DNA of 64,000 nucleotides from CAVUNY01 sp963843535 (GCA_963843535.1 CAWJKU010000002.1:664055-728054); one strand, 5' to 3'. Shown: positions 35,118 to 44,425, numbered from the stretch's first letter. Translations and numbers: made by a program. The notes: generated by a model not told the origin, from the sequence alone.

Positions 35118-36550
35118 AGATCTCCCCGCAGATTATTCAGGGCTCGATTATCAGGATTAACAAGAGGAAGACTGAGGGTGAAGGTGGTACCTTTTCCCGG
35201 TTGGCTGTCCAACCAGATTCGCCCCCCATGCGCCGCGATGATTTGGGCCGCAATCGCCAGACCTAATCCCACCCCTCGTCCGGAGCCTCCTTTGCGGGAT
35301 TTGTCTACCTGGTAAAAGCGTTCGAAGATCCGGGGTTGATCCTGCGGATCAATCCCGATGCCTGTGTCAGATATACTCACAGTCGCGTTACCATCCTGTA
35401 GGCCGGCGTGGATTGTGACGCGTCCATTTTCGGGCGTAAATTTCAGAGCGTTATCCACCAGGTTGGTGATCACTTGCGCCAGGCGATCACCATCACCCAG
35501 GACCACTAGACTCGGCACAGCCTCCAATACCAGGTTTACTCTGTCATTCAGGGCTTGAATTGAAAATTTTTCCACTACACTGCCCAGCAGCGGCGCCAGA
35601 TCAAGCGGCATATGTTGTAAGTCTGCCGTCCCGGCTTCCAGGCGAGCTAAAGATAACAAATCTACCACCAGGCGAAACATCCGGCTGGATTCCTGATATA
35701 TGACTCCGGCAGCATTCTTGAGAGCTTCAGGAGTTTGAACGGCACCATCTATAATCGCCTGTGAAAATCCCTGGATCGACGTTAGCGGTGTTTTTAACTC
35801 ATGCGACACATTGGCTAAGAATTCACGCTGTGACTGCTGGCTGGCCTGCACTTTATAGGCCATTTCGTTTAATGCTTCGCCCAATTGCTGTACTTCCCGC
35901 GGGCCATCCAAAGGAATCGGCTGGTAATTGCCTTCTTCCATTTTCCGCGCCGCGGCTGCCATCTGTTTCAACGGATTGGCAATCCACTGCGCAATGACCA
36001 AACTGAGACCTACACCTAGCAGCAATGCAATCAGGGCTGCTTGGAAGAAAGGTCCCATAATTTCATCGCGGAAAATATCGCGCAGCCGTAAAACAGGTTG
36101 CGGCGTGGCGACCAGCAAGTATTTTTGATTCTCAAGGGAGTGCAGGGTGTATATCCAGTTTGAGCCTTTCCCGTCTCGTAAAATCCTGGCAAGGATTGTT
36201 TCCTGCTCGGTGGGAATCAAAGGCAAAGGCAGCCTGGGGAATGGATTTTCGCTTCCTGGGCCAACATCCAGCACCACACTACCGTCCTTATCCAGTACTG
36301 CCAGGCGCAGATTTCGGATATCGGCTTCGCGCTGGACAATATTATCTATGCGGGTAGAAGATTGATTTGGGAGCTGATCGATCCGGTAAGATATCGCTGA
36401 ACCTGCCAAAAAAATGCGCGTCACTGCCTGCCGGTAAAGGAGCGGGTTACTGCGTAGAGCAATCACCAGCCCGATGGCGACGACAAAAAGCGCGACCAGG
36501 ATCACTGCCGCATAACTTAGCCAGAGACGAGACCGCAGGGTGGAAGCCAT
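35114..36550 (-). CDS. Membrane sensor histidine kinase
   Basis: 478 residues. Two transmembrane helices (about 10-30 and 168-187) enclose an extracytoplasmic sensor of about 135 residues. A HAMP segment follows (WIANPLKQMAAAARKMEEGNY), then the H-box FLANVSHELKTPLTSIQGF (phospho-His), N-box TNLVDNALKF, and G boxes SISDTGIGI and GRGVGLGLAIA. It should phosphorylate the response regulator encoded just upstream, with which its start overlaps by one base. The context suggests control of envelope synthesis. Confidence 0.93.
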   Translation of the reverse strand: MASTLRSRLWLSYAAVILVALFVVAIGLVIALRSNPLLYRQAVTRIFLAGSAISYRIDQLPNQSSTRIDNIVQREADIRNLRLAVLDKDGSVVLDVGPGSENPFPRLPLPLIPTEQETILARILRDGKGSNWIYTLHSLENQKYLLVATPQPVLRLRDIFRDEIMGPFFQAALIALLLGVGLSLVIAQWIANPLKQMAAAARKMEEGNYQPIPLDGPREVQQLGEALNEMAYKVQASQQSQREFLANVSHELKTPLTSIQGFSQAIIDGAVQTPEALKNAAGVIYQESSRMFRLVVDLLSLARLEAGTADLQHMPLDLAPLLGSVVEKFSIQALNDRVNLVLEAVPSLVVLGDGDRLAQVITNLVDNALKFTPENGRVTIHAGLQDGNATVSISDTGIGIDPQDQPRIFERFYQVDKSRKGGSGRGVGLGLAIAAQIIAAHGGRIWLDSQPGKGTTFTLSLPLVNPDNRALNNLRGDL

Positions 36551-37233
36551 TAAACAACCAGTTTATACCCTATTCCCGTGATCGTTTCGATTTTCACCGC
36601 ACTGATTGAAATTTTACGCCGGATTTGTGCAATATGCACATCTACCGTCCGGGTCTGTCCAGAAAAATCAAAGCCCCAGGCCAGGTTCAACAGCTGATCT
36701 CTGCTGAGTACCAGTCCTTTGTGCTGGGCCAGCACCCATAAGACTTCAAATTCCTGGGTGCGCAGATCCAAAATTGCGCCCTTGCAGCGCACTTCTCGGC
36801 TGCCCGGATCGATGGTCAGATCGCCGACCTGCATAACAGAATTGACGGGCCGCGGTTGAGCGTCAGAGCTCCGCCGAAGAACTGCCTTAACCCGCGCCAC
36901 CAGCTCGCGGGGATTAAACGGTTTGGTCATATAATCATCGGCGCCCATTTCTAGACCGATGATCTTATCGATGTCTTCATCCCGCGCGGTCAGCATCAGA
37001 ATTGGAATCGGGTTCATTTGGGCGCGCAGTCTTTTGCAGACCTCTATCCCGTCGAAACCGGGCAGCATAATATCTAATACCATCAATGCTGGATGATCCG
37101 CGATGACCCTCTCAATTGCGTGAACCCCATCCCCTTCTTCAATTACCCGAAAGCCTTCCCTCTCCAGATAAAGCCTGGCTAACTGCACGATATTGGCTTC
37201 ATCATCCACCAGCAGGATCGTTTCACCCGTCAT
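36550..37233 (-). CDS. OmpR/PhoB-family response regulator
   Basis: 227 residues: a receiver domain (ILLVDDEANIV, phospho-acceptor in VLDIMLPGFDG, MLTARDED, YMTKPFNPRELV) and a winged-helix DNA-binding domain (RTQEFEVLWVLAQHKGLVLSRDQLLN, TVDVHIAQIRRKI, IETITGIGYKLV). It pairs with the following histidine kinase. Its position at the head of an envelope operon suggests autoregulation, which is inference. Confidence 0.94.
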   Translation of the reverse strand: MTGETILLVDDEANIVQLARLYLEREGFRVIEEGDGVHAIERVIADHPALMVLDIMLPGFDGIEVCKRLRAQMNPIPILMLTARDEDIDKIIGLEMGADDYMTKPFNPRELVARVKAVLRRSSDAQPRPVNSVMQVGDLTIDPGSREVRCKGAILDLRTQEFEVLWVLAQHKGLVLSRDQLLNLAWGFDFSGQTRTVDVHIAQIRRKISISAVKIETITGIGYKLVV

Positions 37234-37246
37234 GGCGCTTCAATCT

Positions 37247-37645
37247 TTACTCGGGGATAAACGCAACAGCTTCGATTTCCACAGCACCGTTTTTGGGCAG
37301 TGCCGCCACCTGAACGGCGGATCTCGCCGGAGGGTTTTCGGCAAAGAATTCGGCATATACCGTATTCATCCGGCCAAAATCATTGATGTCCCTTAGAAAA
37401 ACGGTGGTTTTTAATACATGTGGTAGGCCCGAACCCCCAGCTTCTAATACCGCTTTGAGATTCAATAATGCCTGGCGTGTTTCTGCCTCCACTCCTCCAT
37501 CCACCAGGGCGCCGCTGACCGGATCCATGCCTAATTGTCCAGATGTATAAACAAAATGACATGCTTTCACCCCGTGCGAATACGGACCAATCGCTTTAGG
37601 AGCCTTCTCGGCAGAAACGACCTCTTTTGTCGATCCACAAGACAT
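37247..37645 (-). CDS. ridA: RidA-family reactive intermediate deaminase
   Basis: 132 residues of the YjgF/YER057c/UK114 family: AIGPYSHGV, FVYTSGQLGMDPVSG, the LKTTVFLRDINDFGRMN region, and the conserved ARSAVQVAALPKNGAVEIEAVAF with the arginine that holds the imine. RidA hydrolyses 2-aminoacrylate and related enamines released by PLP enzymes. It opens the operon that ends with a D-cysteine desulfhydrase-like PLP enzyme, a plausible source of that intermediate. Confidence 0.93.
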   Translation of the reverse strand: MSCGSTKEVVSAEKAPKAIGPYSHGVKACHFVYTSGQLGMDPVSGALVDGGVEAETRQALLNLKAVLEAGGSGLPHVLKTTVFLRDINDFGRMNTVYAEFFAENPPARSAVQVAALPKNGAVEIEAVAFIPE

Positions 37646-37680
37646 GGCAATCTCCTCGTTCGTGGGTTTCGATTCATTAT

Positions 37681-37716
37681 ATCACCGCGGTCGTTCGGGG
37701 GAACGGCCGCGGTGAT
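37681..37716. other. 16-bp near-perfect hairpin between cydB and ridA
   Basis: Arms 37681-37696 (ATCACCGCGGTCGTTC) and 37701-37716 pair with a single G.U around a GGGG loop (CCCC on the other strand). It lies after cydB and before ridA, both on the minus strand. The stem is very stable but no T tract follows, so it is either a terminator without a U run, a processing site or a REP-like palindrome. Confidence 0.55.
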
Positions 37717-37742
37717 TGACGCATTATTCTTCAAGGACTGGT

Positions 37743-38759
37743 TCAATAATGCAAATCCTCAGTCTTCGCTGTCACTCGTTTTCTGAAGACCCAATACGTC
37801 CAACCCTGGTAGATCAGCACGATCGGAACAAAGATCAGGGCGATGATCGTCATTACCCCCAAGGTATAGGGGCTGGAGCTGGTATTTTTTATCGTCAGGC
37901 TCCAATCCGGGTTCAAGCTGGAAACCATAACCCGGGGATACAAAGTCATAAAGATGGATGTGATGGATAACAGGATCGTGAGAGCTGTCATGGCAAACGC
38001 CAATCCATCGCGCTTTATTCGCAAGAAATAACCACTCAGCAGTGCGGCGAAGAGCGCTCCAATTGGGATGGGTCCGGGATTTACGCCCAGCTTGGTTTCA
38101 ATATCCGTGGCAAAATACGTGAAAATCACATAGACAACTGCCAGAACCATAGCGCCGATCCATATTTTTCCTGCCATTGCCCGCGCTTCAGCGGCGAGCG
38201 GGGCTTCTGTTTTCATCGCTGTGAAAATCGCCCCATGCAACGTAAACATGGCCATGGTCGTCAGCCCACCCACCAGTGCATACGGGTTCAGCAAATCCCA
38301 GAAACTGCCCACAATATTCTGGTTGGCATCGATTGCCACCCCGCGAATAAAATTGGAGAAAGCCACACCCCATAATATGGCGGGGATCAAGGAACCGAGA
38401 AATAAAGCCCAATCCCAGGTTGCCCGCCAACGGGGGTCATCATGTTTGGAGCGAAATTCAAAAGCCACGCCGCGCACGATCAATGCCACCAGCATCAAGA
38501 AGAGGGGCAGGTAAAATCCGCTGAACAGGGAGGCATACCATTTTGGGAAAGCTGCGAAAGTCGCCCCGCCGGCAGTCAACAGCCACACCTCATTCCCATC
38601 CCAATGCGGGCCAATCGAATTAATCATCATTCTCCGCCGTGTTTCATCCTTTCCCAGGAAAGGCAGCAAGATCCCCACCCCCATATCGAAGCCTTCCAGC
38701 ACGAAATAACCGATATACAAGACGGCGATCAAAATAAACCATAGCAAAGATAATTCCAT
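37743..38759 (-). CDS. cydB: Cytochrome bd ubiquinol oxidase subunit II
   Basis: 338 residues with about eight or nine transmembrane helices. The N-terminal LLWFILIAVLYIGYFVLEGFDMGVGILLPFLGK and IGPHWDGNEVWLLTAGGATFAAFP are conserved CydB signatures. With CydA it forms the bd-type terminal oxidase, which reduces oxygen to water with quinol and has high oxygen affinity. Gap to cydA is 9 bases. Confidence 0.95.
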   Translation of the reverse strand: MELSLLWFILIAVLYIGYFVLEGFDMGVGILLPFLGKDETRRRMMINSIGPHWDGNEVWLLTAGGATFAAFPKWYASLFSGFYLPLFLMLVALIVRGVAFEFRSKHDDPRWRATWDWALFLGSLIPAILWGVAFSNFIRGVAIDANQNIVGSFWDLLNPYALVGGLTTMAMFTLHGAIFTAMKTEAPLAAEARAMAGKIWIGAMVLAVVYVIFTYFATDIETKLGVNPGPIPIGALFAALLSGYFLRIKRDGLAFAMTALTILLSITSIFMTLYPRVMVSSLNPDWSLTIKNTSSSPYTLGVMTIIALIFVPIVLIYQGWTYWVFRKRVTAKTEDLHY

Positions 38760-38768
38760 CGCGTCCTC

Positions 38769-40148
38769 CTAGAGATCTGCATTCACAACCGGTTGATTTT
38801 CGTCTATATGGCCATCGTCTTCTGGACCTGATTTTGCGAACTTCCACATCAGGAAAATATCCGCGACCATTAACGCAGCATATACCAGGGTGAACCCTAT
38901 CAGCGAGGCGAGGACCAGGCCAGGGGTGAGCACCGGTGAGACTGCATCTTCAGTTTTCAACAACCCGAACACCACCCAGGGCTGCCGTCCGACTTCGGTC
39001 ATGATCCATCCGGCAGTATTGGACGCAAACGGTAATAGGATCGCAAACGGCAGCCAGGCGATTAGCTTCGGGTAAGCCATCAATTTATTCCGCATTTGTT
39101 GAACCAATATATAAGCGGCAATCGCCAGCATCAAGAAAGCAGCGCCAACCATGATACGGAAAGTCCAATAGATGATGATCACCGGCGGAACATAATAACC
39201 GGGACCATACTGCTGCTCATATTGGGCCTGCAAGTCATTGATGCCCATCACTTTTCCCGAGAACTGGTTGTATGCCAGCAGACTGAGCACACCTGGGATG
39301 CGAATGGATAAAATATCCCGCCCATTTTTTTGATCGCCGATGGTGAATAACGAAAAAGACGCCGGATCTGCGCTCTCCCATAACGCCTCTGCCGAGGCCA
39401 TCTTCATCGGTTGAGTGGCGACCATATGCTGGGCTTGCGCATGTCCGACAAAGATGGTCATGAAGATCGCCACCCCACCCACAATGCTGGCGATCAAAAA
39501 AGAACGGTTGAAGAATTCTGGTTCTTTCTTGCGGAAAAGGTGATATGCGCTGACCCCGATGATGAAGAAAGCACCTGTGGTCAATCCAGAAAATAAAACG
39601 TGGGGAAATTGGTACCAAACATTCGGATTGAAAATTAATGCGCCAAAATCCGTCATAACCGCCCGACTGCCTTCCAGAGTGTACCCCACTGGCTGCTGCA
39701 TAAAAGAATTCGCAATCAAGATCCACAACGCAGACAGGTTCGAGCCTATCGCTACCAGCCAGATTGCTGTGAGATGCACCCTTTTTGAAAGACGGTCCCA
39801 CCCGAAAATCCACACTCCCAGGAAGGTTGATTCAAGAAAGAACGCCAGCAGGGCTTCTATGGCCAGGGGCGCACCGAAAATGTCCCCGACATAGCGCGAA
39901 TATTCCGACCAATTCATGCCAAACTGGAATTCCTGGACAATACCGGTGACAACTCCCATAGCGAAATTGATCAGGAATAAACGCCCCCAAAATTTTGTCA
40001 TACGCCGGTAGAGTTCGTTCCCGGTGCGAACATATATCGTTTCCATGATCGCCACGAGGACCGATAACCCGAGGGTTAACGGCACAAAGAAAAAATGATA
40101 GATCGTGGTTACCGCGAATTGCCACTGCGATAGGGTCGTGATATCCAT
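38769..40148 (-). CDS. cydA: Cytochrome bd ubiquinol oxidase subunit I
   Basis: 459 residues from the ATG at 40148, which has GGGGAGGG 5 bases upstream; the frame is open 6 codons further. Haem-ligand and quinol-loop signatures are visible: QWQFAVTTIYHFFFVPLTLG (haem b595/d His region), FQFGMNWSEYSRYVGDIFGAPLA, HAQAQHM, and MTEVGRQPW before the last helices. The quinol-loop insertion is short. An operon with cydB follows. Confidence 0.95.
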   Translation of the reverse strand: MDITTLSQWQFAVTTIYHFFFVPLTLGLSVLVAIMETIYVRTGNELYRRMTKFWGRLFLINFAMGVVTGIVQEFQFGMNWSEYSRYVGDIFGAPLAIEALLAFFLESTFLGVWIFGWDRLSKRVHLTAIWLVAIGSNLSALWILIANSFMQQPVGYTLEGSRAVMTDFGALIFNPNVWYQFPHVLFSGLTTGAFFIIGVSAYHLFRKKEPEFFNRSFLIASIVGGVAIFMTIFVGHAQAQHMVATQPMKMASAEALWESADPASFSLFTIGDQKNGRDILSIRIPGVLSLLAYNQFSGKVMGINDLQAQYEQQYGPGYYVPPVIIIYWTFRIMVGAAFLMLAIAAYILVQQMRNKLMAYPKLIAWLPFAILLPFASNTAGWIMTEVGRQPWVVFGLLKTEDAVSPVLTPGLVLASLIGFTLVYAALMVADIFLMWKFAKSGPEDDGHIDENQPVVNADL

Positions 40149-40466
40149 ACACCCTCCCCATTCCAAGAATTACGAGAATTATCCCGAAAAAAAAACGGTT
40201 CTCTACAGGTATATCGTCGGCAAAAAATTAGTTCGTTCCAATTGTTATCTGTCATGTGCGAATAAGAGAGATGTCCTGAATAAATCACCCTCAAGGATGA
40301 GTACAATCATTCCTGAAATAATCAGGCAATTTTCCATTTTTATTGGCAATCCTGACAAACATAATTATACTAATAGAAGGGATTAGTAATAGACAAAATG
40401 ATTTCGCTTAGGTAGAGACTGGTCACAGAAAAAGACAGAAATCGTGAGTTAAATGGGTTGCCAATC
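40149..40466. other. Divergent intergenic region between cydA and the GGDEF gene
   Basis: About 320 AT-rich bases that must hold both divergent promoters. I looked for a Rex-type or other dyad operator and for a riboswitch and found no convincing match. A GAAAAAAAAACGG tract lies near 40188-40200. No open frame of interest. Confidence 0.4.
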
Positions 40467-41744
40467 ATGACAAATTCATCAGAGATAGAGCCTGCGGATG
40501 GTTCGGATGAAAAAATCTGGCTGAATATTCTGCAAGACGCCTATCTCAATGGAAGATTGCCTTCAGCCTGGCCCACGGCGACCACTCAAAACGAGGACTG
40601 GAAGCGCCTGGCCGAGGACCTGATATCTATCCATAACTTATTACCCCAACTGGATGCAGGCGAGCTTTCCAGCGACCTCAAGGTCAATGGAGTTTTCGCC
40701 AGCAGTCTGATTTCACTCCAGAATGCAGTCCGCGATCAGCGCAACCTGGCAGTTGCTTTGCAGAATATGGCTGGCGTGCTGAACAGCGCGAAGAGCCTGG
40801 ACGATGTTTTCGCAAGTCTATTGGAAAATATTGAACATATTGCCCCCCATGATACAGTTGATCTTTTACTCGTAGATCCAACCGGTATCGCCAGGGTAAA
40901 ATGCAGCGAAGGATACCAGAAATTCTTCCCGGATGCTCAAACAATATTGAGCAAATTGGCATTGACGGTGGACTATACACCCAATTTAAGGATCATTAGT
41001 GAAACCGGCCAGCCCTATCTGGTAAATGATCTAACGCTCGAAAATTGGATGGAAACGGAAATTACGCAATGGGCTAAATCTCATCTGGGTCTACCAATCC
41101 TGGTTAAAGGCAAGGTGGCTGGATTTTTGATACTCCTAAGCGCAGTCCCCGGAGTCTTTACACAAGAACACATCCTACGACTTCGCGCATTTGCCGATCA
41201 AGCAGCGGTGGCGATCGAAAAAGCAAATCTTATTGCACAAATAAACGAATTGGCAACTATCGATTCGTTAACCGGAATCGCAAACCGGCGTCATTTCTTC
41301 AACATTGCCGAACAGGAATTAACCCGCGCGGTTCGTTACAGCCGGCCACTGGCAGCGCTTATGATAGATGTGGATAATTTTAGATCAGTCAATGATACCT
41401 TTGGGCACGGCATCGGTGACGAGGTGCTGGTGGAGATTGCTCATCGATGCAAGAAAGAACTTCGCAGCATGGATTTATTAGGCCGCTACGGCGGTGAGGA
41501 ATTTTCCATAATCCTGCCAGAAACGAATGCGGAATCAGCTTTGATCGTTGCCGACCGCTTGCGAAAAATGATTGCCAATAAACCGTTTTTCGCCCATAAC
41601 GAAGCTTTCAAGGTCACTGTCAGCATTGGAGTAACCGGCTTTGAATCGAAGATTCCTTCAGCCCGCGCGCTGCTTGACCAGGCGGACCAGGCTTTATATC
41701 TCGCCAAACAATCCGGACGCAACAGGGTGGCAAAATCAGGCTAA
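40467..41744 (+). CDS. GAF-domain diguanylate cyclase
   Basis: 425 residues from the ATG at 40467 (a TTG 9 bases earlier is also in frame). A helical N-terminus is followed by a GAF domain (about 100-265) and a GGDEF domain. The GGDEF domain has DSLTGIANRRHF, the active site RYGGEEFSIILPET, and an inhibitory I-site RxxD (RSMD) five residues before GGEEF. It should make cyclic di-GMP with product feedback. No transmembrane helix. It diverges from cydAB. Confidence 0.92.
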   Translation: MTNSSEIEPADGSDEKIWLNILQDAYLNGRLPSAWPTATTQNEDWKRLAEDLISIHNLLPQLDAGELSSDLKVNGVFASSLISLQNAVRDQRNLAVALQNMAGVLNSAKSLDDVFASLLENIEHIAPHDTVDLLLVDPTGIARVKCSEGYQKFFPDAQTILSKLALTVDYTPNLRIISETGQPYLVNDLTLENWMETEITQWAKSHLGLPILVKGKVAGFLILLSAVPGVFTQEHILRLRAFADQAAVAIEKANLIAQINELATIDSLTGIANRRHFFNIAEQELTRAVRYSRPLAALMIDVDNFRSVNDTFGHGIGDEVLVEIAHRCKKELRSMDLLGRYGGEEFSIILPETNAESALIVADRLRKMIANKPFFAHNEAFKVTVSIGVTGFESKIPSARALLDQADQALYLAKQSGRNRVAKSG

Positions 41745-41811
41745 ATTTCATGCGGCTGGTATAATAATCAGTTGCGATGTAGACTAAATAGAAAAGGGAA
41801 ATAATCCTCGT

Positions 41812-42897
41812 ATGGAAGGTATGATGGAAAAAATCGCGACCATTGAGTCGCGTTTTGCAGAATTAGGCCGTTTATTAGAAGAGTCCGGCGGTGACTATCA
41901 GCGCGCCGTCGAGCTGGCCAAGGAACGATCAGAGATTGAGAAGATTGTCTCCGCCGCGGGTGAATTCCGGGAGATGACCAGGAAAATTAATGAAGCTGAG
42001 GCATTGACCAACTCTGAAGATTCAGATTTGCGTGAGTTGGCTCAATTGGAATTGGATGAACTGCGGCCCAGGGCTGAGGAACTTGAAAAGCAGCTGAAAA
42101 GCATGATTCTGCCCAAGGATCCGCGCGATGACCGCAATGTGATCATGGAAATTCGGGCTGGTACGGGCGGCGATGAAGCGGCCCTGTTCGCGGCTGAACT
42201 GTTCCGCATGTACTCACGATACGCGGAACGGAAAAAGTGGTCGGTCGAAATCATGTCCCAAAATGAAACCGGGATTGGCGGATTCAAGGAAATTATTTTT
42301 CTGGTTAAGGGTAAAGGGGCATACTCCCGCCTTAAATTCGAATCGGGCGTGCACCGCGTGCAGCGCGTTCCGGTGACCGAGTCTTCCGGGCGCATACACA
42401 CCTCCACTGTAACGGTGGCGGTATTAGCGGAAGTGGATGACATCGACATTCAGATCCCCGAATCGGATATCCGGATTGATATTTACCGTTCTGCCGGCGC
42501 CGGTGGTCAGAATGTGCAGAAGAACTCGACCGCAGTGCGCATCACGCACATACCCACCGGAATTGTGATCGCCTGCCAGGATGAACGCTCGCAATTACAG
42601 AACCGCCTGCGAGGGATGAGTATTTTACGCGCCAGGTTGTATGACATTGAGGTCCTGAGGCGCCAGTCCGAGCTCGAAACCACCCGCCGGTCACAGGTAG
42701 GCAGCGGTGAACGCTCGGAAAAAATCCGCACTTACAATTTTCCTCAATCCAGGGTGACGGATCACCGGATCAACATGTCGCAGTTCAACATCACTGCCCT
42801 CATGGATGGCGAAATCGATGAATTTATCGATGAACTGGCCACCCGCCAGGAATCAGAACGCCTTTCAGCCTCCGGTGTGGACGACGACGAAGAATGA
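41812..42897 (+). CDS. prfA: Peptide chain release factor 1
   Basis: RF1 reads UAA and UAG stop codons and triggers peptide release. 361 residues with the codon-recognition PVT motif (RVPVTESSGRIHTS) that marks RF1 rather than RF2, and the catalytic GGQ in AGAGGQNVQKNSTAVRITH. The start is ambiguous among ATGs at 41812, 41821 and 41824. prmC, which methylates the GGQ glutamine, overlaps its end. Confidence 0.95.
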   Translation: MEGMMEKIATIESRFAELGRLLEESGGDYQRAVELAKERSEIEKIVSAAGEFREMTRKINEAEALTNSEDSDLRELAQLELDELRPRAEELEKQLKSMILPKDPRDDRNVIMEIRAGTGGDEAALFAAELFRMYSRYAERKKWSVEIMSQNETGIGGFKEIIFLVKGKGAYSRLKFESGVHRVQRVPVTESSGRIHTSTVTVAVLAEVDDIDIQIPESDIRIDIYRSAGAGGQNVQKNSTAVRITHIPTGIVIACQDERSQLQNRLRGMSILRARLYDIEVLRRQSELETTRRSQVGSGERSEKIRTYNFPQSRVTDHRINMSQFNITALMDGEIDEFIDELATRQESERLSASGVDDDEE

Positions 42898-43729
42898 CCT
42901 CTCAGGCTGGTTAGAGGCTGCGCGCCAGGCACTGGCGGCTGTCTCCGACCAACCTTCTCTCGAAGCGCAGGTTTTGTTGGGGGGAAAACTGGGGAAGTCG
43001 CGCGCCTGGATATTTGCGCATTCCGAAACAGTACTCACTGAAGCTGAGCTCAGCCAATTGGACCAATGGGTGAACCGGCGGCTTAATCATGAACCCCTGC
43101 CGTATATCCTCGGCCAGTGGGAATTTTACGGGCTGAATTTCTCAATTACACCGGATGTCTTGATTCCCCGTCCCGAAACCGAGCAGCTTGTGGATCTGGG
43201 ACGGGAATGGTTAAAAGGCCATCCTGGCCCGAGGAAGGCTGTCGATGTCGGTACGGGCAGCGGCTGCATTGCGGCATCCCTGGCCTATTGGTCGCCAGAG
43301 CTGATGGTCTACGCCTGTGACAGGTCAATGGCTGCTCTGCGAGTTGCCTCACAAAATTTTAGGTCGCACGGGCTGGCGAACCGCATCCGACCGGTCGCTG
43401 GCGATCTGCTTGCTGCCTTGCGCGGGCCATTTGAACTAATTTGCGCAAATCTCCCCTATATTCCCAGTGAGACCCTCGCCGATCTCGCGGTGAGCCGATT
43501 CGAACCTCGCCTGGCGTTGGACGGGGGTCCGGATGGTTTGCGTTTGATCGAACCGCTGCTAGAACAGTCAAGCAAACGCCTTTCACCTGGGGGACGGATT
43601 GTATTGGAAATCGAATTCAGCCAGGACCTGTCCGCGGTCGAAACTGCCAGGCGGTATTTTCCTCGTGCAGGCATTACACTGAAACGAGACCTTTCAGGAT
43701 TACCCAGAAACTTAATTATCGATAGTTGA
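42875..43729 (+). CDS. prmC: Release factor glutamine methyltransferase
   Basis: PrmC methylates the GGQ glutamine of release factors with SAM. From the GTG at 42875 (overlapping prfA by 23 bases) it is 284 residues: a helical N-terminal domain (EPLPYILGQWEFYGLNFSITPDVLIPRPETE) and a Rossmann methyltransferase (AVDVGTGSGCIAASLA). The substrate motif is NLPYIP rather than the usual NPPY. An ATG at 42806 is in frame but would overlap prfA by about 90 bases with no SD. Confidence 0.92.
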   Translation: MWTTTKNDLSGWLEAARQALAAVSDQPSLEAQVLLGGKLGKSRAWIFAHSETVLTEAELSQLDQWVNRRLNHEPLPYILGQWEFYGLNFSITPDVLIPRPETEQLVDLGREWLKGHPGPRKAVDVGTGSGCIAASLAYWSPELMVYACDRSMAALRVASQNFRSHGLANRIRPVAGDLLAALRGPFELICANLPYIPSETLADLAVSRFEPRLALDGGPDGLRLIEPLLEQSSKRLSPGGRIVLEIEFSQDLSAVETARRYFPRAGITLKRDLSGLPRNLIIDS

Positions 43730-43733
43730 CACC

Positions 43734-44345
43734 ATGAACACTATTCGTATTTCCACATCATCTGAAAAAGCAATACCCGCTGCGATAGAAATATTGCAGC
43801 GCGGTGGATTAATTGCTCTGCCAACCGATACGGTATATGGATTGGCAGCCCTGGCCTCAAATCGCGCGGCGATCGAAAGCCTTTATATCGCAAAAGAACG
43901 TTCGCCGCAAAAAGCGATCGCCGTTTTAATAGGCAGTGAGGGTCAAATCGACCAGGTCGTTGAGCATTTTTCTGCGACAGCCAAGCGCCTGGCGCGGCTT
44001 TATTGGCCCGGCGCATTAACCCTGGTCGTGTCAAAGAATCCCAACTTGCCAGCCAACCTCTCACCCACCCCCACCATTGGGGTGCGCATGCCTGATCATG
44101 CTTTCGCCCTCGAACTTTTACGCAAAGTGGGACCGCTTGCCACCACTTCTGCCAACCTTTCTGGTGGGCCAAATCCTCGCGATGCCAGCGAAGTGCTGGC
44201 CCAATTAGATGGGAGAATTGAATTAATCTTGGATGGAGGCCCGGCTCACAGTGGTATTCCATCCACAATAGTGGACTGCACCGGGACAAGATTGACCGTC
44301 TTGCGTGAAGGCGCAATCTCGGCCTCTGACATTTTAAACGTTTAA
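43734..44345 (+). CDS. tsaC: L-threonylcarbamoyladenylate synthase
   Basis: 203 residues of the YrdC/Sua5 family. GGLIALPTDTVYGLAA and the YIAKERSPQKAIAVLI phosphate-binding stretch, then SANLSGGPNPRDASEV, are family motifs. It makes the threonylcarbamoyl-AMP used for t6A37 of ANN-decoding tRNAs. Length fits TsaC without the C-terminal Sua5 domain. Starts 4 bases after prmC, the common prfA-prmC-tsaC arrangement; a terminator follows. Confidence 0.94.
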   Translation: MNTIRISTSSEKAIPAAIEILQRGGLIALPTDTVYGLAALASNRAAIESLYIAKERSPQKAIAVLIGSEGQIDQVVEHFSATAKRLARLYWPGALTLVVSKNPNLPANLSPTPTIGVRMPDHAFALELLRKVGPLATTSANLSGGPNPRDASEVLAQLDGRIELILDGGPAHSGIPSTIVDCTGTRLTVLREGAISASDILNV

Positions 44346-44425
44346 TTTCTTAAGTACCTCTTAGAATGAGTTCATACTTTTTTTAATCGCCTGATGCATA
44401 CTATATGAGCATTCTCCTCTAGGTT

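Noticed and set aside
40149..40466. Rex-type operator or cyclic di-GMP riboswitch upstream of cydA / the GGDEF gene
   Set aside because: No TTGTGA-N6-TCACAA-like dyad and no riboswitch consensus was found.
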